64,000 bases of DNA from Metapseudomonas resinovorans DSM 21078 (GTDB taxonomy: Bacteria; Pseudomonadota; Gammaproteobacteria; Pseudomonadales; Pseudomonadaceae). This document shows positions 26,287-35,032 of the stretch, in pieces. Below the pieces are notes generated by a model, which saw only the letters and a list, made by a program, of their open reading frames with translations, ran no database searches and had not been told where the DNA came from. The position numbers and the translations under genes are program-made. The DNA lies in assembly GCF_000423545.1 (NCBI RefSeq), contig NZ_KE384030.1:248001-312000 (forward strand), written 5' to 3'. The first letter of the stretch is position 1; each line of letters opens with the position of its first letter.

Positions 26287-27495
26287 ATGGCGCCAGCCTC
26301 GACCATGACTTTCCGCATCCTCCTGCTCCTTGGCGCGCTCAGTGCCTTCGGCCCCATGGCCATCGACTTCTACCTGCCCAGCTTCCCGGCGATTGCCCAG
26401 GCCTTCGTCACGGACGTGGAGCATGTGCAACTGACCCTGGCGTCCTACTTCGTCGGCCTGGCCTTCGGTCAGCTCATCTACGGCCCGCTGGCGGACCGTT
26501 TCGGCCGGCGTCCGCCACTGCTGGTCGGTGTGACCATCTTCACCCTGGCTTCGGTGGCCTGTGCCATGGCACCCACCCTGGAATGGCTGATAGGCGCACG
26601 CTTCGTCCAGGCGCTGGGCGGCTGTGCCGGCATGGTGGTTTCGCGGGCGGTGGTGCGTGACCTGTGTGACCCCATCGGCTCGGCCAAGGCCTTCTCGCAA
26701 TTGATGCTGGTGATGGGGCTGGCGCCGCTCCTGGCGCCGCTGGGTGGCGGCCTGCTGCTGGAGTTGTTCGGCTGGCAGTCGATCTTCTGGGCACTCACGC
26801 TGTTCAGCACGCTGGTGCTGCTGGGTATCGCTGCCTGGCTGCCGGAAACCCTCTCAGACGTGGCTCCCCGCGCGCCCCTGAACGGCGCCCTGGGGCAGTA
26901 CCGGAGGTTGTTCGGCGACTGGCAGTTCCTCGCCTATGGCATGACCGGTGGCTTTGCCATTGCCGGTATGTTCGCTTACATCGCCGGCTCGCCTTTTGTT
27001 TTCATCCAGCTGTATGGCGTGCCGCCGGAGCACTACGGCTGGTTGTTCGCCATCAATGCGGCGGGCTTCATTCTGGTGGCGCAAGTCAATGCCTACCTGA
27101 TGCGCTTTCGCGGGCCAGCCTTCTGGATGCGGCGGGTGGTCTGGATCTATCTGGTGTGCGCGCTGGCGCTGCTGGTGGTGTCCAGCCTGCATACCCAAGC
27201 GCTCTGGCCTCTGCTCTTGCCGCTGTTCGGCTGCATCGCCAGTCTGGGGTGCATCCTGCCCAACGGCTCGGCCTGCGCCATGGCCGGTCAGGGCCAGAAC
27301 GCGGGTAGCGCCTCCGCGCTGATGGGCAGTCTGCAATTTGCGGTGGCGGCGGGTGCCGCCACCCTGGTGGGGGTGCTGCACGACGGCAGCGCCATCCCCC
27401 TGGCCCTGGTCATCAGCCTGTGCGGCTGCGCGGCAGTTGCCTGTTCGCTTCTGACCTGGCGCCTCGACCGCAACGGCCAGGCGCCCTTGGGCTAA
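26287..27495 (+). CDS. Bcr/CflA-family MFS drug exporter
   Basis: 402 residues, twelve predicted transmembrane segments. The Bcr/CflA opening is FGPMAIDFYLPSFPAIAQAF, and the loop 2-3 MFS motif is GPLADRFGRRPPLLVG. It exports drugs or dipeptides by proton antiport. ATG 26287 is taken, but ATG 26305 (MTFRILLLL) is equally plausible because AAGGG abuts the first ATG. It follows the RND pump but is separated by a REP doublet, so co-transcription is uncertain. Confidence 0.85.
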   Translation: MAPASTMTFRILLLLGALSAFGPMAIDFYLPSFPAIAQAFVTDVEHVQLTLASYFVGLAFGQLIYGPLADRFGRRPPLLVGVTIFTLASVACAMAPTLEWLIGARFVQALGGCAGMVVSRAVVRDLCDPIGSAKAFSQLMLVMGLAPLLAPLGGGLLLELFGWQSIFWALTLFSTLVLLGIAAWLPETLSDVAPRAPLNGALGQYRRLFGDWQFLAYGMTGGFAIAGMFAYIAGSPFVFIQLYGVPPEHYGWLFAINAAGFILVAQVNAYLMRFRGPAFWMRRVVWIYLVCALALLVVSSLHTQALWPLLLPLFGCIASLGCILPNGSACAMAGQGQNAGSASALMGSLQFAVAAGAATLVGVLHDGSAIPLALVISLCGCAAVACSLLTWRLDRNGQAPLG

Positions 27496-27680
27496 CTCGC
27501 GATTCGTCGAGACCATTCCGGCAGTACGTGAGGAGCCTTCAGGCGCTCCTCAAGGACGCTGACGAATCGGCGTGCTTCGGCTTCACTACGGAAGCTCACC
27601 GCGTGCTGGTCCAGGCAGACTTGCCAGCTCGCACCCTGAGGGGTGGTAGTCGGACGAACGAGAATTTTCACCTCAGTCAT
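27492..27680 (-). CDS. Small conserved hypothetical protein
   Basis: A 62-residue cytoplasmic protein, MTEVKILVRPTTTPQGASWQ at the start, with an SEAEARRFVSVLEERLK helix. The pattern suggests an alpha/beta mini-fold found widely in Pseudomonas but of unknown role. GGGAG directly abuts the ATG, so an internal GTG four codons later may be used instead. Its end overlaps the convergent Bcr gene by 4 bp. Confidence 0.6.
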   Translation of the reverse strand: MTEVKILVRPTTTPQGASWQVCLDQHAVSFRSEAEARRFVSVLEERLKAPHVLPEWSRRIAS

Positions 27681-27777
27681 CTCCCAATCAAGTGGTGGGG
27701 AAAATCAGTGTAGACCGGCGCAGATGACAGAAAATGACGTGGATCAAGCAGCCGACTGGTGGTAATCGCCGTTCGTC

Positions 27778-28791
27778 CTAGCCCTGCTCGCCGTGACTGG
27801 ATTGGCTCTGCGGAGCATGCTGGTCGAGGCTATCCAGCAGCTCCTGGTAACGATTCTCGCTTTGCCGCAAGGCGTCGCGCGCAGACTCCAAAGCGCTGAA
27901 ATCGATATCCACGCAGTAGAGCTCCAACTGGTTGTGCAGATTGCGTAGCACCAGGTGACTGGAGAACACGGTCACCGGGCTACCGTCACGGCGTTGCAGG
28001 GTCAGCTCGCTGGCGGGAATGGCCGGGCCGCCGATCATCCAGTTATTGATGTCGGCGACGACCTGGGTGCGCATGGCGGGCGGGATTATCAGGTCTTCGA
28101 GATAGCGGCCCATGGCCTGGTCCACCGTGTAGCCGTAGAGCTGTTCGCTGGCGTGGTTCCAGTAGATCACCCGGCGCTGGCGGTCGTAGCCCTGCACGGC
28201 AATGCGCGGGGTCTGCTCGAACAACTGCCGGAATCGAAGCTCGCTGGCACGCAGCGCTTCTTCGTCACGCTTCTGGGCGCTGATGTCCTGCACCGTGCCG
28301 AAGGAACGGCCATCGGGCTGGGCTTCTCCGCGCAGGGCCAGCCAGACGGGCGACTGGTCGCTGGGCAGGTTCAGGCGTGCGTTCACTGCCAGCGCAGTGC
28401 CGCCCACGAGCAACGCCTCCAGGCCGCGTTGCACGCTGTTGCGGTCGGCCGGATGGAAACGGTTCAGCAGGCCGGCGAGGCTGTCTTCGTCGCTGCAGCC
28501 GAGAATTCGCTGGGCGCCCGGGCTCAAGGCGAAGCTTTGCTCGTATTCCCAGTTGCCAAGGATGGCGTCGCGCTGCGCTTGCTCCAGTTGCAGGCTGGTG
28601 CGCCGCAGGCCCTGGCGCAGCCGTTCGCGACCCAGGCGGTGACGGCGTTCGAGGAAGAAAATCAGCAAGGCGGTGAGCAGGAGTAGTCCGAGTATGCTCA
28701 GCGCCCCTGTGCCCCAGACCAGAAGCCAGGCACCGGCGCATAGCAGGTAGAGGCCCGCACGAATAGCGGGCCGGACAAGGGTGGGATGCAT
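27778..28791 (-). CDS. Membrane PAS-domain protein without output domain
   Basis: 337 residues. Two transmembrane helices (about residues 10-45) are followed by a PAS-like region (LGNWEYEQSFALSPGAQRIL) and a second PAS (RIAVQGYDRQRRVIYWNHAS...LYGYTVDQAMGR), with a C-terminal coiled-coil stretch (ALESARDALRQSENRYQELL). No GGDEF, EAL, kinase or methyl-accepting region follows. It could be an orphan sensor passing signals by protein contact. ATG 28791 is chosen; an upstream TTG would add five residues. Confidence 0.78.
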   Translation of the reverse strand: MHPTLVRPAIRAGLYLLCAGAWLLVWGTGALSILGLLLLTALLIFFLERRHRLGRERLRQGLRRTSLQLEQAQRDAILGNWEYEQSFALSPGAQRILGCSDEDSLAGLLNRFHPADRNSVQRGLEALLVGGTALAVNARLNLPSDQSPVWLALRGEAQPDGRSFGTVQDISAQKRDEEALRASELRFRQLFEQTPRIAVQGYDRQRRVIYWNHASEQLYGYTVDQAMGRYLEDLIIPPAMRTQVVADINNWMIGGPAIPASELTLQRRDGSPVTVFSSHLVLRNLHNQLELYCVDIDFSALESARDALRQSENRYQELLDSLDQHAPQSQSSHGEQG

Positions 28792-28948
28792 CCAGGACCC
28801 CGGCAAAGCGGAAGCGATGCGGCGCAGCCGGCCGCTGGCGAAACCAGGGAAATTCTAGTCGCTTTGCATGTGCGTACCGGACCATTCGCCAGTCCATTCG
28901 CTCGCCCGTCCGGCAGGACCCCGGCGAAGCCTTTCCACCCGCGCGTAG

Positions 28949-28966
28949 GGTGGGCTTCAGCCCACC
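28949..28966. repeat. GGTGGGCT/AGCCCACC palindrome, copy 1
   Basis: GGTGGGCTTCAGCCCACC, an 8 bp stem with TC loop. The identical 18-mer recurs at 53896-53913. Confidence 0.7.
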
Positions 28967-28990
28967 ATCAGGACTGGGCGTTCAAGGCCT

Positions 28991-30007
28991 TCAGGCAAAC
29001 CCTTCCAGCACGATCTTGCCCTTGGCCGTGCCGCTTTCCAGCAGGGCATGGGCGCGGCGCAGGTTGGCCGCGTTGATACGGCCGAAGTGCTCGCCCACGG
29101 TGGTCTTCAGTACGCCGGCGTCGATCAGCTGGCTGACGCGTTCCAGCAGGCGGTGTTGTTCGAGGATGTCCGGGGTCTGGAACATCGAGCGGGTGTACAT
29201 GAACTCCCAGTGCAGCGACAGGCTCTTGCGCTTGAGCTTGGCCACGTCCAGCTGCGCCGGGTCATCGATCAGGCCGAGGCGGCCCTGGGGCGCCAGGGCT
29301 TCCACCAACTGGTCAAGGTGTTGGTCGGTCTGGGTCAGGCTGGCCACATGGCTGACCTGGGCAAGGCCGGCGCGGCGCAACTCCTCGGCCAGGGGCTGGC
29401 TGTGGTCCAGCACCTGATGGGCGCCCAGCTCGCGGACCCAGGCCTGGGTTTGCGCGCGCGAAGCAGTGCCGATCACGGTCAGGCCGGTGAGCTGGCGGGC
29501 CAGTTGCACCAGGATCGAACCGACGCCGCCAGCGGCACCCACCACCAGCAGGCTCTGGCCCAGGTCGGTCTTGCCTTCGGCAATCTGCAGGCGGTCGAAC
29601 AGCAGCTCCCAGGCGGTGATGGAGGTCAGCGGCAAGGCGGCGGCCTGGGCGAAGTCCAGGGTCTTCGGCATATGGCCGACGATGCGTTCGTCCACGCGAT
29701 GGAACTCCGCGTTGCCGCCCGGACGGGTCAGGTCGCCGGCGTAGAACACGCGGTCCCCCGACTGGAACAGGGTGACGTCGCTGCCCACCGCCTTGACCAC
29801 GCCCGCGACGTCCCAGCCCAGCACCTTGGGTTGACCGGCTTCCGGCGTGGCGTTGCGGCGGACCTTGGTATCCACCGGATTGACGGAAATGGCGCGGACT
29901 TCCACCAGCAGGTCGCGCGGACCTGGCTGCGGTTCCGGCAGCTCGATGTCCTGCAGGGAGTCGGGGTTATCGATAGGCAGGTTCTGGAAGTAGGCGACGG
30001 CTTTCAT
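28991..30007 (-). CDS. Zinc-type alcohol dehydrogenase / quinone oxidoreductase family protein
   Basis: A 338-residue MDR-superfamily enzyme. The GroES-like half holds SVNPVDTKVRR and GWDVAGVV, and the Rossmann half carries VVGAAGGVGSILVQLAR. It lacks the catalytic zinc Cys/His set, so it is a zinc-independent NADPH:quinone-type reductase (ZADH1 group). It is divergent from a LysR gene with a gap of 101 bp; this pairing is common for quinone- or electrophile-responsive reductases. Confidence 0.86.
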   Translation of the reverse strand: MKAVAYFQNLPIDNPDSLQDIELPEPQPGPRDLLVEVRAISVNPVDTKVRRNATPEAGQPKVLGWDVAGVVKAVGSDVTLFQSGDRVFYAGDLTRPGGNAEFHRVDERIVGHMPKTLDFAQAAALPLTSITAWELLFDRLQIAEGKTDLGQSLLVVGAAGGVGSILVQLARQLTGLTVIGTASRAQTQAWVRELGAHQVLDHSQPLAEELRRAGLAQVSHVASLTQTDQHLDQLVEALAPQGRLGLIDDPAQLDVAKLKRKSLSLHWEFMYTRSMFQTPDILEQHRLLERVSQLIDAGVLKTTVGEHFGRINAANLRRAHALLESGTAKGKIVLEGFA

Positions 30008-30108
30008 CGGGATTCTCCGCGTGAGGGCTTGAGGGTCCGCATGGTCGGTTATTTCGCAAGCGAGAAAAATCGGCTAGAAAGCGACAGTCTTTCAAAGGGG
30101 GTTTGAAA

Positions 30109-31023
30109 ATGCTGCGCCTCGACGATCTCGCCTTGTTCGTCAGCACCGCTGACCACGGTAGCCTCTCGGCCGCCGCCCGCAAGCTGGACGTCTCGCCGGC
30201 CGTGGCCAGCGCCGCGCTCAAGCGCCTGGAGCAGCAGCTCGACACCCGCCTCTTCGTGCGGTCCACGCGCAGCCTGCGCCTGACGCCGGAGGGCGAGCAG
30301 TTCCTCGTCCATGCGCGCAATGCCCTGGCCAGCCTGGAGGAGGGCCAGCGCCAGTTGGCCGGCGGCCGCGAGGACATTGCCGGCCTGTTGCAGCTGTCGG
30401 CACCGTCGGACTTTGGCCGCAACGTGCTGTTGCCCTGGCTCGACGAGCTCCAGCGCGAGCACCCTCGCCTCTGCATTCGCCTGCACCTCAGCGACCGGAT
30501 CGCCGACCTGTACCGCCAGGCTGTGGACATCGCCATCCGCTATGGCGAACCGGAAGACTCCAGCCTGGTGGCGCTGCCACTGGCCGCCAGCAATCGCCGC
30601 GTGCTCTGCGGCGCGCCCGACTACTTCGCCCGCCATGGCCGGCCGCGCCAGCCGGAGGACCTGGTTGGGCACAACTGCCTGCTCTACCAACTGGGCGGCC
30701 GTGTCCATGACCGCTGGAGCTTCAGCGAGGGGCGCCGCGAGCAGGTGGTGGCGGTGACCGGCAACCGCGTCTGCGACGATGCCGATGTGGTGCGGCGCTG
30801 GGCGCTGGCCGGGCAGGGGCTGACCTACAAGTCCTGGCTGGATGTGGCTGGCGACATCCAGGCCGGGCGCCTGGAACTGGCCCTGCCGGAGTACCGCGGC
30901 CAGGCCACGCCGCTGAACCTGATCTGTGCCCACCGGGCCCAGCTCAGCAAACCGGTGCGCCTGCTCCGCGAGTTCGTCCAGGCGCGATGCTCCACGCTAC
31001 TCGTCGGCGCGCCCTGGAGTTGA
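30109..31023 (+). CDS. LysR-family regulator
   Basis: 304 residues. The N-terminal helix-turn-helix lies in GSLSAAARKLDVSPAVASAA; the effector domain begins AGLLQLSAPSDFGRNVLLPW. ATG 30109 is preferred over an in-frame TTG two codons earlier because GGGGG lies 8-12 bp upstream. It probably controls the divergent oxidoreductase gene from the shared 101 bp gap. Effector not known. Confidence 0.86.
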   Translation: MLRLDDLALFVSTADHGSLSAAARKLDVSPAVASAALKRLEQQLDTRLFVRSTRSLRLTPEGEQFLVHARNALASLEEGQRQLAGGREDIAGLLQLSAPSDFGRNVLLPWLDELQREHPRLCIRLHLSDRIADLYRQAVDIAIRYGEPEDSSLVALPLAASNRRVLCGAPDYFARHGRPRQPEDLVGHNCLLYQLGGRVHDRWSFSEGRREQVVAVTGNRVCDDADVVRRWALAGQGLTYKSWLDVAGDIQAGRLELALPEYRGQATPLNLICAHRAQLSKPVRLLREFVQARCSTLLVGAPWS

Positions 31024-31194
31024 GTGTCGGTCGCGGCAACGTCGACGTCTGATCGTCGAATTGCTCGGAACCCAGGTTCCGCTATTGTCTGGATGAGCTG
31101 TGGCCGGCGTGGAGATTCCCGTGGCTGACTTGTTTCCGACCTGCCTGAATCCTGCCGGGCCCGCGCCCGGCGCCCGCCGTGGGAGACCCGGCTG

Positions 31195-33735
31195 ATGCCC
31201 CGTACACGCGAACCAGGCGCTTTCTTGCCGACCCTGTTGCTGGTCTTCTCCGGCTATCTGCTGCTGGCCCTGGGGGCTGTCTGGCTGTCGCGCCAGCCGG
31301 GCAGCATCGCCACCCTCTGGTACGCCAACGCCTTCACCGTCGCCCTGCTCTGGGACCAACCGCTGCGCCGCTGGGCGCCGATTCTGGCGGTGGCGATGCT
31401 GGCCGACCTGCTGGCCAACCTGGCCTTTGGCGATGGCCTGGCGCTCGCGGCCAGCTTCATTGCGCCCAACCTGCTGGAGATCATTCTTGCCGCGGCATTG
31501 TTGCGGGTCAGTGGCGCCGCGCTGCGGATGAACGAAAGCCCTGGGGCCTTCCTGCAGTTCATGTTCTTTGGTGCCCTGCTGCCGCCACTGATGGGGGCCA
31601 GTCTGGGGGCCAGTATCCTCGCCTGGCAGGGGCTGGACTCCTTCGAAAGCGGCTGGATGTACTGGGTCGAGGGCGCCATGCTCGGCGCCGTCTCGGTGCT
31701 GCCCCTGGCGGTCTGGATGCGCCAGCACAGCTGGTGGGAGTTCATTGGCGAGCGTCGTCGCCACGAGCTGTTGTTCTACGGCGGCCTCGTGTTGCTGGGC
31801 ACCCCTTTCGCGCTGCTGTGGCTGCCCTTTCCCTTCGTCTACCTGTCCCTGCCGTTGATGATCGCGGCGGTGCGCCTGACCTTCGCCAGTACTGCGTTGC
31901 TGGTGGCCATGACCTCGGTGAGCGGTGGCCTGATCATCGCCCTTGGCCTGCTCGATGCCACGACCCTGGAAAAAGGCTGGCGCGATCTGCTGGTCTACCT
32001 GCCGTTGCTGCTGGCCTTGCTGCCAGCCCTGCTGCTGGCGTCGGCGGTCGAGCAGTTGCGCAAGCGCCGTCGCGAACTGGCGGCGAGTGAAACGCGCTTT
32101 CGCGACGCCATGGACCACTCCGCCATCGGCATGGCCCTGGTGGGGTTGGACGGCCGCTGGCAGCGGGTCAACCATGCGCTGTGCGACATGCTTGGCTACA
32201 GCGAGGATGAACTCACCGCGCTGAGCTTCCACGACCTCACCCATCCCGAAGACCTCGCCGACGACCTCGAGCTGGTCCGGGAAGTCCTCGCCGGGCGGCG
32301 CCACAGCTATCGCCTGGAGAAACGCTACCTGCACAAGAGCGGCCGGGAAATCTGGGGCCTGCTGGCGGTATCCCTGGTGCGCGACCACGAGGGCGAGCCG
32401 ATGTATTTCATCTCGCAGATCGAGGACATCGATCGGCGTAAGCGTGCCGAAGAGCGCGAAGCGGAACTGGCGCGGCGCTACTCGGTGGCCACCGAAGCCA
32501 GCGGTGTCGGTGTCTGGGAATGGGACCTGGCCAGCGACCGCCTGCTCTGGGACGAAGGCATGTGCCGCCTCTACGGGCGTAGCCTTGGCGACGACCTGTC
32601 CTTTGCCGATTGGCGCGCCCACCTGCACCCGGACGATGCCGAACGGGCCGAGCGCGAAGTGCTGGCCGCGCGGGAAGGCAGTCGTCGCCTGGACATCGAA
32701 TTCCGCATCCATCGCGCCGATGGCGGCCAGCGGGTGCTCAAGGGACACGCGCGCCTGGTCTGTGATGCCGACGGCACGCCGCTGCGCATGGTCGGTACCA
32801 ACTGGGACGTCAGCGAGCTTCGCCAGTTGGCCGAACGCCTGCACGACGAGCGCGAGCGGTTGCAGGTGACCCTCGACGCCATCGGCGACGGCGTCATCAC
32901 CACCGACCTGGAAGGCCGGGTCAGCTTCCTCAACCCGGTGGCCGTACGCCTGAGTGGTTGGCAGAGCGACGAGGCCCAGGGGTTGCCCATCGAACAGGTC
33001 CTGTTGCTGGAAGGCGAAGACGGCCGCCTGGTTCCCAACCCGGTGCGCGAATGCCTGGAGCAGGGCAGTGCCACCAGCCTCCAGGGCCTCGCCTCGCTGC
33101 GCCACCCGGCAGGCGGCACCATCGCCCTGCGCGGTCAGGCGGCCCCCATGCGCAGTGGTGACGGCACCCTGCTGGGCAGCGTGCTGGTGCTTACCGACGT
33201 CAGCGAGGCGCGGGCCATGCAGAAGCACCTGCGCTATGCCGCCACTCACGATGCCCTCACCGGCCTGCTCAACCGTCCGGCCTTCGAGGATGCCCTCGCC
33301 GAAAGCTGTCGCGATGTACTGCAGAACGATGGCAGCAGCGTGCTCTGCTTCATCGACCTCGACCGTTTCAAGCAGGTCAACGACAGCGCCGGCCACGCCG
33401 CCGGCGACGAACTGCTGCGCCAGCTCGCGCGGCTGATGCAAGCCCAGGTCCGCGCCGGGGACCAGCTGGCGCGCCTGGGGGGCGACGAGTTCGCCCTGAT
33501 CTTGCGCAGTTGCCCTTTGCCTCAGGCAGAACTGCTGGCAGCGCGGCTGATCGCGCAGATCCAGGGCGTGGTGCTGGAGTGGGAAGGGCAACAGTTTCGC
33601 GTGGGCGCCAGCATCGGCATGTCCTGCATCCACGGCTCTAACGCGCAGCCTGCAGAGCTCTTGAAACAGGCTGATACAGCTTGTTACCGAGCCAAGCACG
33701 CAGGTCGGGGTCAATTTGCGGTCGAACATCGCTGA
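31195..33735 (+). CDS. Diguanylate cyclase with MASE1 and PAS sensor domains
   Basis: 846 residues. About 280 N-terminal residues form a MASE1-like membrane sensor of some eight helices. Three PAS domains follow (AMDHSAIGMALVGLDGRW; ATEASGVGVWEWDLASDRLL; LDAIGDGVITTDLEGRVSFL). The C-terminal GGDEF domain has the active-site motif GGDEF and an inhibitory RxxD site (RAGD) five residues before it. It makes cyclic di-GMP. There is no EAL domain, so it is a synthase only. A long antisense open frame covering it is a codon-bias shadow. Confidence 0.9.
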   Translation: MPRTREPGAFLPTLLLVFSGYLLLALGAVWLSRQPGSIATLWYANAFTVALLWDQPLRRWAPILAVAMLADLLANLAFGDGLALAASFIAPNLLEIILAAALLRVSGAALRMNESPGAFLQFMFFGALLPPLMGASLGASILAWQGLDSFESGWMYWVEGAMLGAVSVLPLAVWMRQHSWWEFIGERRRHELLFYGGLVLLGTPFALLWLPFPFVYLSLPLMIAAVRLTFASTALLVAMTSVSGGLIIALGLLDATTLEKGWRDLLVYLPLLLALLPALLLASAVEQLRKRRRELAASETRFRDAMDHSAIGMALVGLDGRWQRVNHALCDMLGYSEDELTALSFHDLTHPEDLADDLELVREVLAGRRHSYRLEKRYLHKSGREIWGLLAVSLVRDHEGEPMYFISQIEDIDRRKRAEEREAELARRYSVATEASGVGVWEWDLASDRLLWDEGMCRLYGRSLGDDLSFADWRAHLHPDDAERAEREVLAAREGSRRLDIEFRIHRADGGQRVLKGHARLVCDADGTPLRMVGTNWDVSELRQLAERLHDERERLQVTLDAIGDGVITTDLEGRVSFLNPVAVRLSGWQSDEAQGLPIEQVLLLEGEDGRLVPNPVRECLEQGSATSLQGLASLRHPAGGTIALRGQAAPMRSGDGTLLGSVLVLTDVSEARAMQKHLRYAATHDALTGLLNRPAFEDALAESCRDVLQNDGSSVLCFIDLDRFKQVNDSAGHAAGDELLRQLARLMQAQVRAGDQLARLGGDEFALILRSCPLPQAELLAARLIAQIQGVVLEWEGQQFRVGASIGMSCIHGSNAQPAELLKQADTACYRAKHAGRGQFAVEHR

Positions 33736-33855
33736 GACCGGCCGGCCCCGAAATGACAGCCCTCCAAGCCTGGCCTAATCTCCATCGTCATGGCAGTGAA
33801 TGAGAAAGCATTGCATTGCCTTTAGCCAAAGCACGTACAACTCGAGGTTATTCCC

Positions 33856-34122
33856 ATGCGTAAGCTCCTGCTTCTTTCCCTGGCCCTCGTCAGCCCGCTG
33901 ACGTTCGCCAAGACCGAATGCACCACTGCCGACAAAGCCACCTGGCAAGACCAGACCAAGTTCCAGGACGACCTCAAGTCCCAGGGTTACGACATCAAGA
34001 AGTTCAAGGTGACCGAGGGCAACTGCTACGAGATCTACGGCTGGGACAAGGACAAGCGCAAGGTCGAGATCTACTTCGACCCGGTTGACGGCAAGGTGGT
34101 CAAGCAGGAGATCGAGGACTGA
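33856..34122 (+). CDS. PepSY-domain periplasmic protein
   Basis: An 88-residue protein. Residues 1-18 form a signal peptide (LLLLSLALVSPLTFA). One PepSY-like domain follows (FKVTEGNCYEIYGWDKDKRK, then VEIYFDPVDGKVVKQE). Two cysteines may pair. PepSY proteins next to b-type cytochromes are a known arrangement with an unclear role. It ends 3 bp before the cytochrome b561 gene, so the two form an operon. Confidence 0.85.
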   Translation: MRKLLLLSLALVSPLTFAKTECTTADKATWQDQTKFQDDLKSQGYDIKKFKVTEGNCYEIYGWDKDKRKVEIYFDPVDGKVVKQEIED

Positions 34123-34125
34123 CCC

Positions 34126-34659
34126 GTGAGCGCTGACACCGTTCGCCTCTGGGACCCGGTGATCAGGATTGGTCACTGGTCCCTGGTGGCGGCCTTCATC
34201 GGCGACTACTTCCTCAACGAGGCAGGTGACGGCTGGCACCGCTGGCTCGGCTACTACGCCGTGGCGGTGGTGCTGGTGCGGCTGGTCTGGGGCTTCGTCG
34301 GCCCCCGGCCGGCACGCTGGGCCGATTTCTGGCCGCGTCCGGCACGCCTGCTGGCCCACGCCAAGGCCCTGCTTTCCGGTGGTCACATGCACCGGCTGGG
34401 GCACTCGCCCCTGGGTGGGCTGGTGATGATCCTCATGCTCCTGCTGATGCTGGGGCTGGGCGTCACCGGTTTCCTGATGGAAGAAATCGACTACTTCTGG
34501 GGCGAGGACCTGCCCCGGGATATCCATGTCTTCATGGCCGACAGCCTGTTCTGGCTGGCCTGCGTGCATGTCACGGCGGCGCTGGTGGAAAGCGTGCGCA
34601 CGCGCGAGAACCTGCCGTGGTCCATGGTGACCGGGCGACGCAAGGTACCGAACGAATAG
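34126..34659 (+). CDS. Cytochrome b561-type membrane protein
   Basis: A 177-residue di-haem b-type cytochrome of four helices, GTG start. Likely haem His ligands lie in RIGHWSLVAAF (helix 1), GWHRWLGYYAV (helix 2), HRLGHSPLGGL (helix 3) and FWLACVHVTAALV (helix 4). It would move electrons across the inner membrane between quinol and a periplasmic partner, perhaps helped by the PepSY protein encoded just upstream. A GC-rich hairpin ends the operon. Confidence 0.86.
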   Translation: MSADTVRLWDPVIRIGHWSLVAAFIGDYFLNEAGDGWHRWLGYYAVAVVLVRLVWGFVGPRPARWADFWPRPARLLAHAKALLSGGHMHRLGHSPLGGLVMILMLLLMLGLGVTGFLMEEIDYFWGEDLPRDIHVFMADSLFWLACVHVTAALVESVRTRENLPWSMVTGRRKVPNE

Positions 34660-34682
34660 GGGCCGCTGTGCGGCCCTTCTCG
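34660..34682 (+). terminator. Probable terminator
   Basis: GGGCCGC / GCGGCCC with TGT loop, followed by a weak T-rich end (TTCT). Confidence 0.6.
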
Positions 34683-34694
34683 CTTGCGCTCCCT

Positions 34695-34747
34695 TTGTGG
34701 GGGCGAATTCATTGGCTATGTCTGCGTTAGTTGTCGCAACGTTGAGT
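34695..34747. repeat. Dispersed REP-ended element, copy B (truncated)
   Basis: TTTGTGGGGGCGAATTCATT opens it, then ATGTCTGCGTTAGTTGTCGC as in the 51544 copy. It breaks off where the 60 bp palindromic element begins at 34750. Confidence 0.75.
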
Positions 34748-34749
34748 CA

Positions 34750-34809
34750 GTAGCCCGGATGAACTCCGGGGAAAGTCCAATCGCCGCTCCCGGATTTCAT
34801 CCGGGCTAC
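34750..34809. repeat. 60 bp palindromic intergenic element, copy 2
   Basis: Arms GTAGCCCGGATGAACTCC.. (34750-34770) and ..GGATTTCATCCGGGCTAC (34789-34809). It matches the copy at 1883-1942 at 58 of 60 positions. Confidence 0.85.
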
Positions 34810-34988
34810 GATGTGCCAGCCTGCACCGAGAGTTGGCCACGCCCCCTTACAGGGGGCAAAAAGCAAGCCCAGGTTCTACGAACGTGGATGATTACTCGTC
34901 ACCCTGGATGCTCGCGCCCAAACGAAGCGGCTTTTCCTGACGCGTGGGTCAAGTTAGAATGCGCGCCGTCGTTGGCCAGGGGGCCGCG

Positions 34989-35022
34989 ACATGGGTTCCC
35001 TCACCCCATCGGTAAAAAGGAT
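34989..35022 (+). ncRNA. Probable preQ1-I riboswitch
   Basis: Stem ATGGG (34991-34995) / CCCAT (35005-35009) encloses loop TTCCCTCAC. An A-rich tail, CGGTAAAAAGGA, follows. CCT in the loop can pair with AGG at 35018-35020 to make the H-type pseudoknot of preQ1-I RNAs, and the C before the 3' strand (35004) matches the preQ1-binding cytosine. The pseudoknot would bury the ribosome site of the queuosine-precursor transporter gene, giving translational repression. The layout is very like the Thermoanaerobacter tengcongensis aptamer. Confidence 0.72.
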
Positions 35023-35032
35023 GCCAATCACC

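Noticed and set aside
30997-33729. A 910-codon open frame on the minus strand opposite the diguanylate cyclase
   Set aside because: It is a codon-bias shadow: rich in Gln, His, Ala and Gly, with no domain likeness, while the plus strand encodes a clear MASE1-PAS-GGDEF protein.
34991-35032. In-frame ATG at 34991 as start of yhhQ
   Set aside because: An acceptable ribosome-like site precedes it, but these bases form the stem and loop of the preQ1-I-like aptamer and encode no conserved YhhQ residues.
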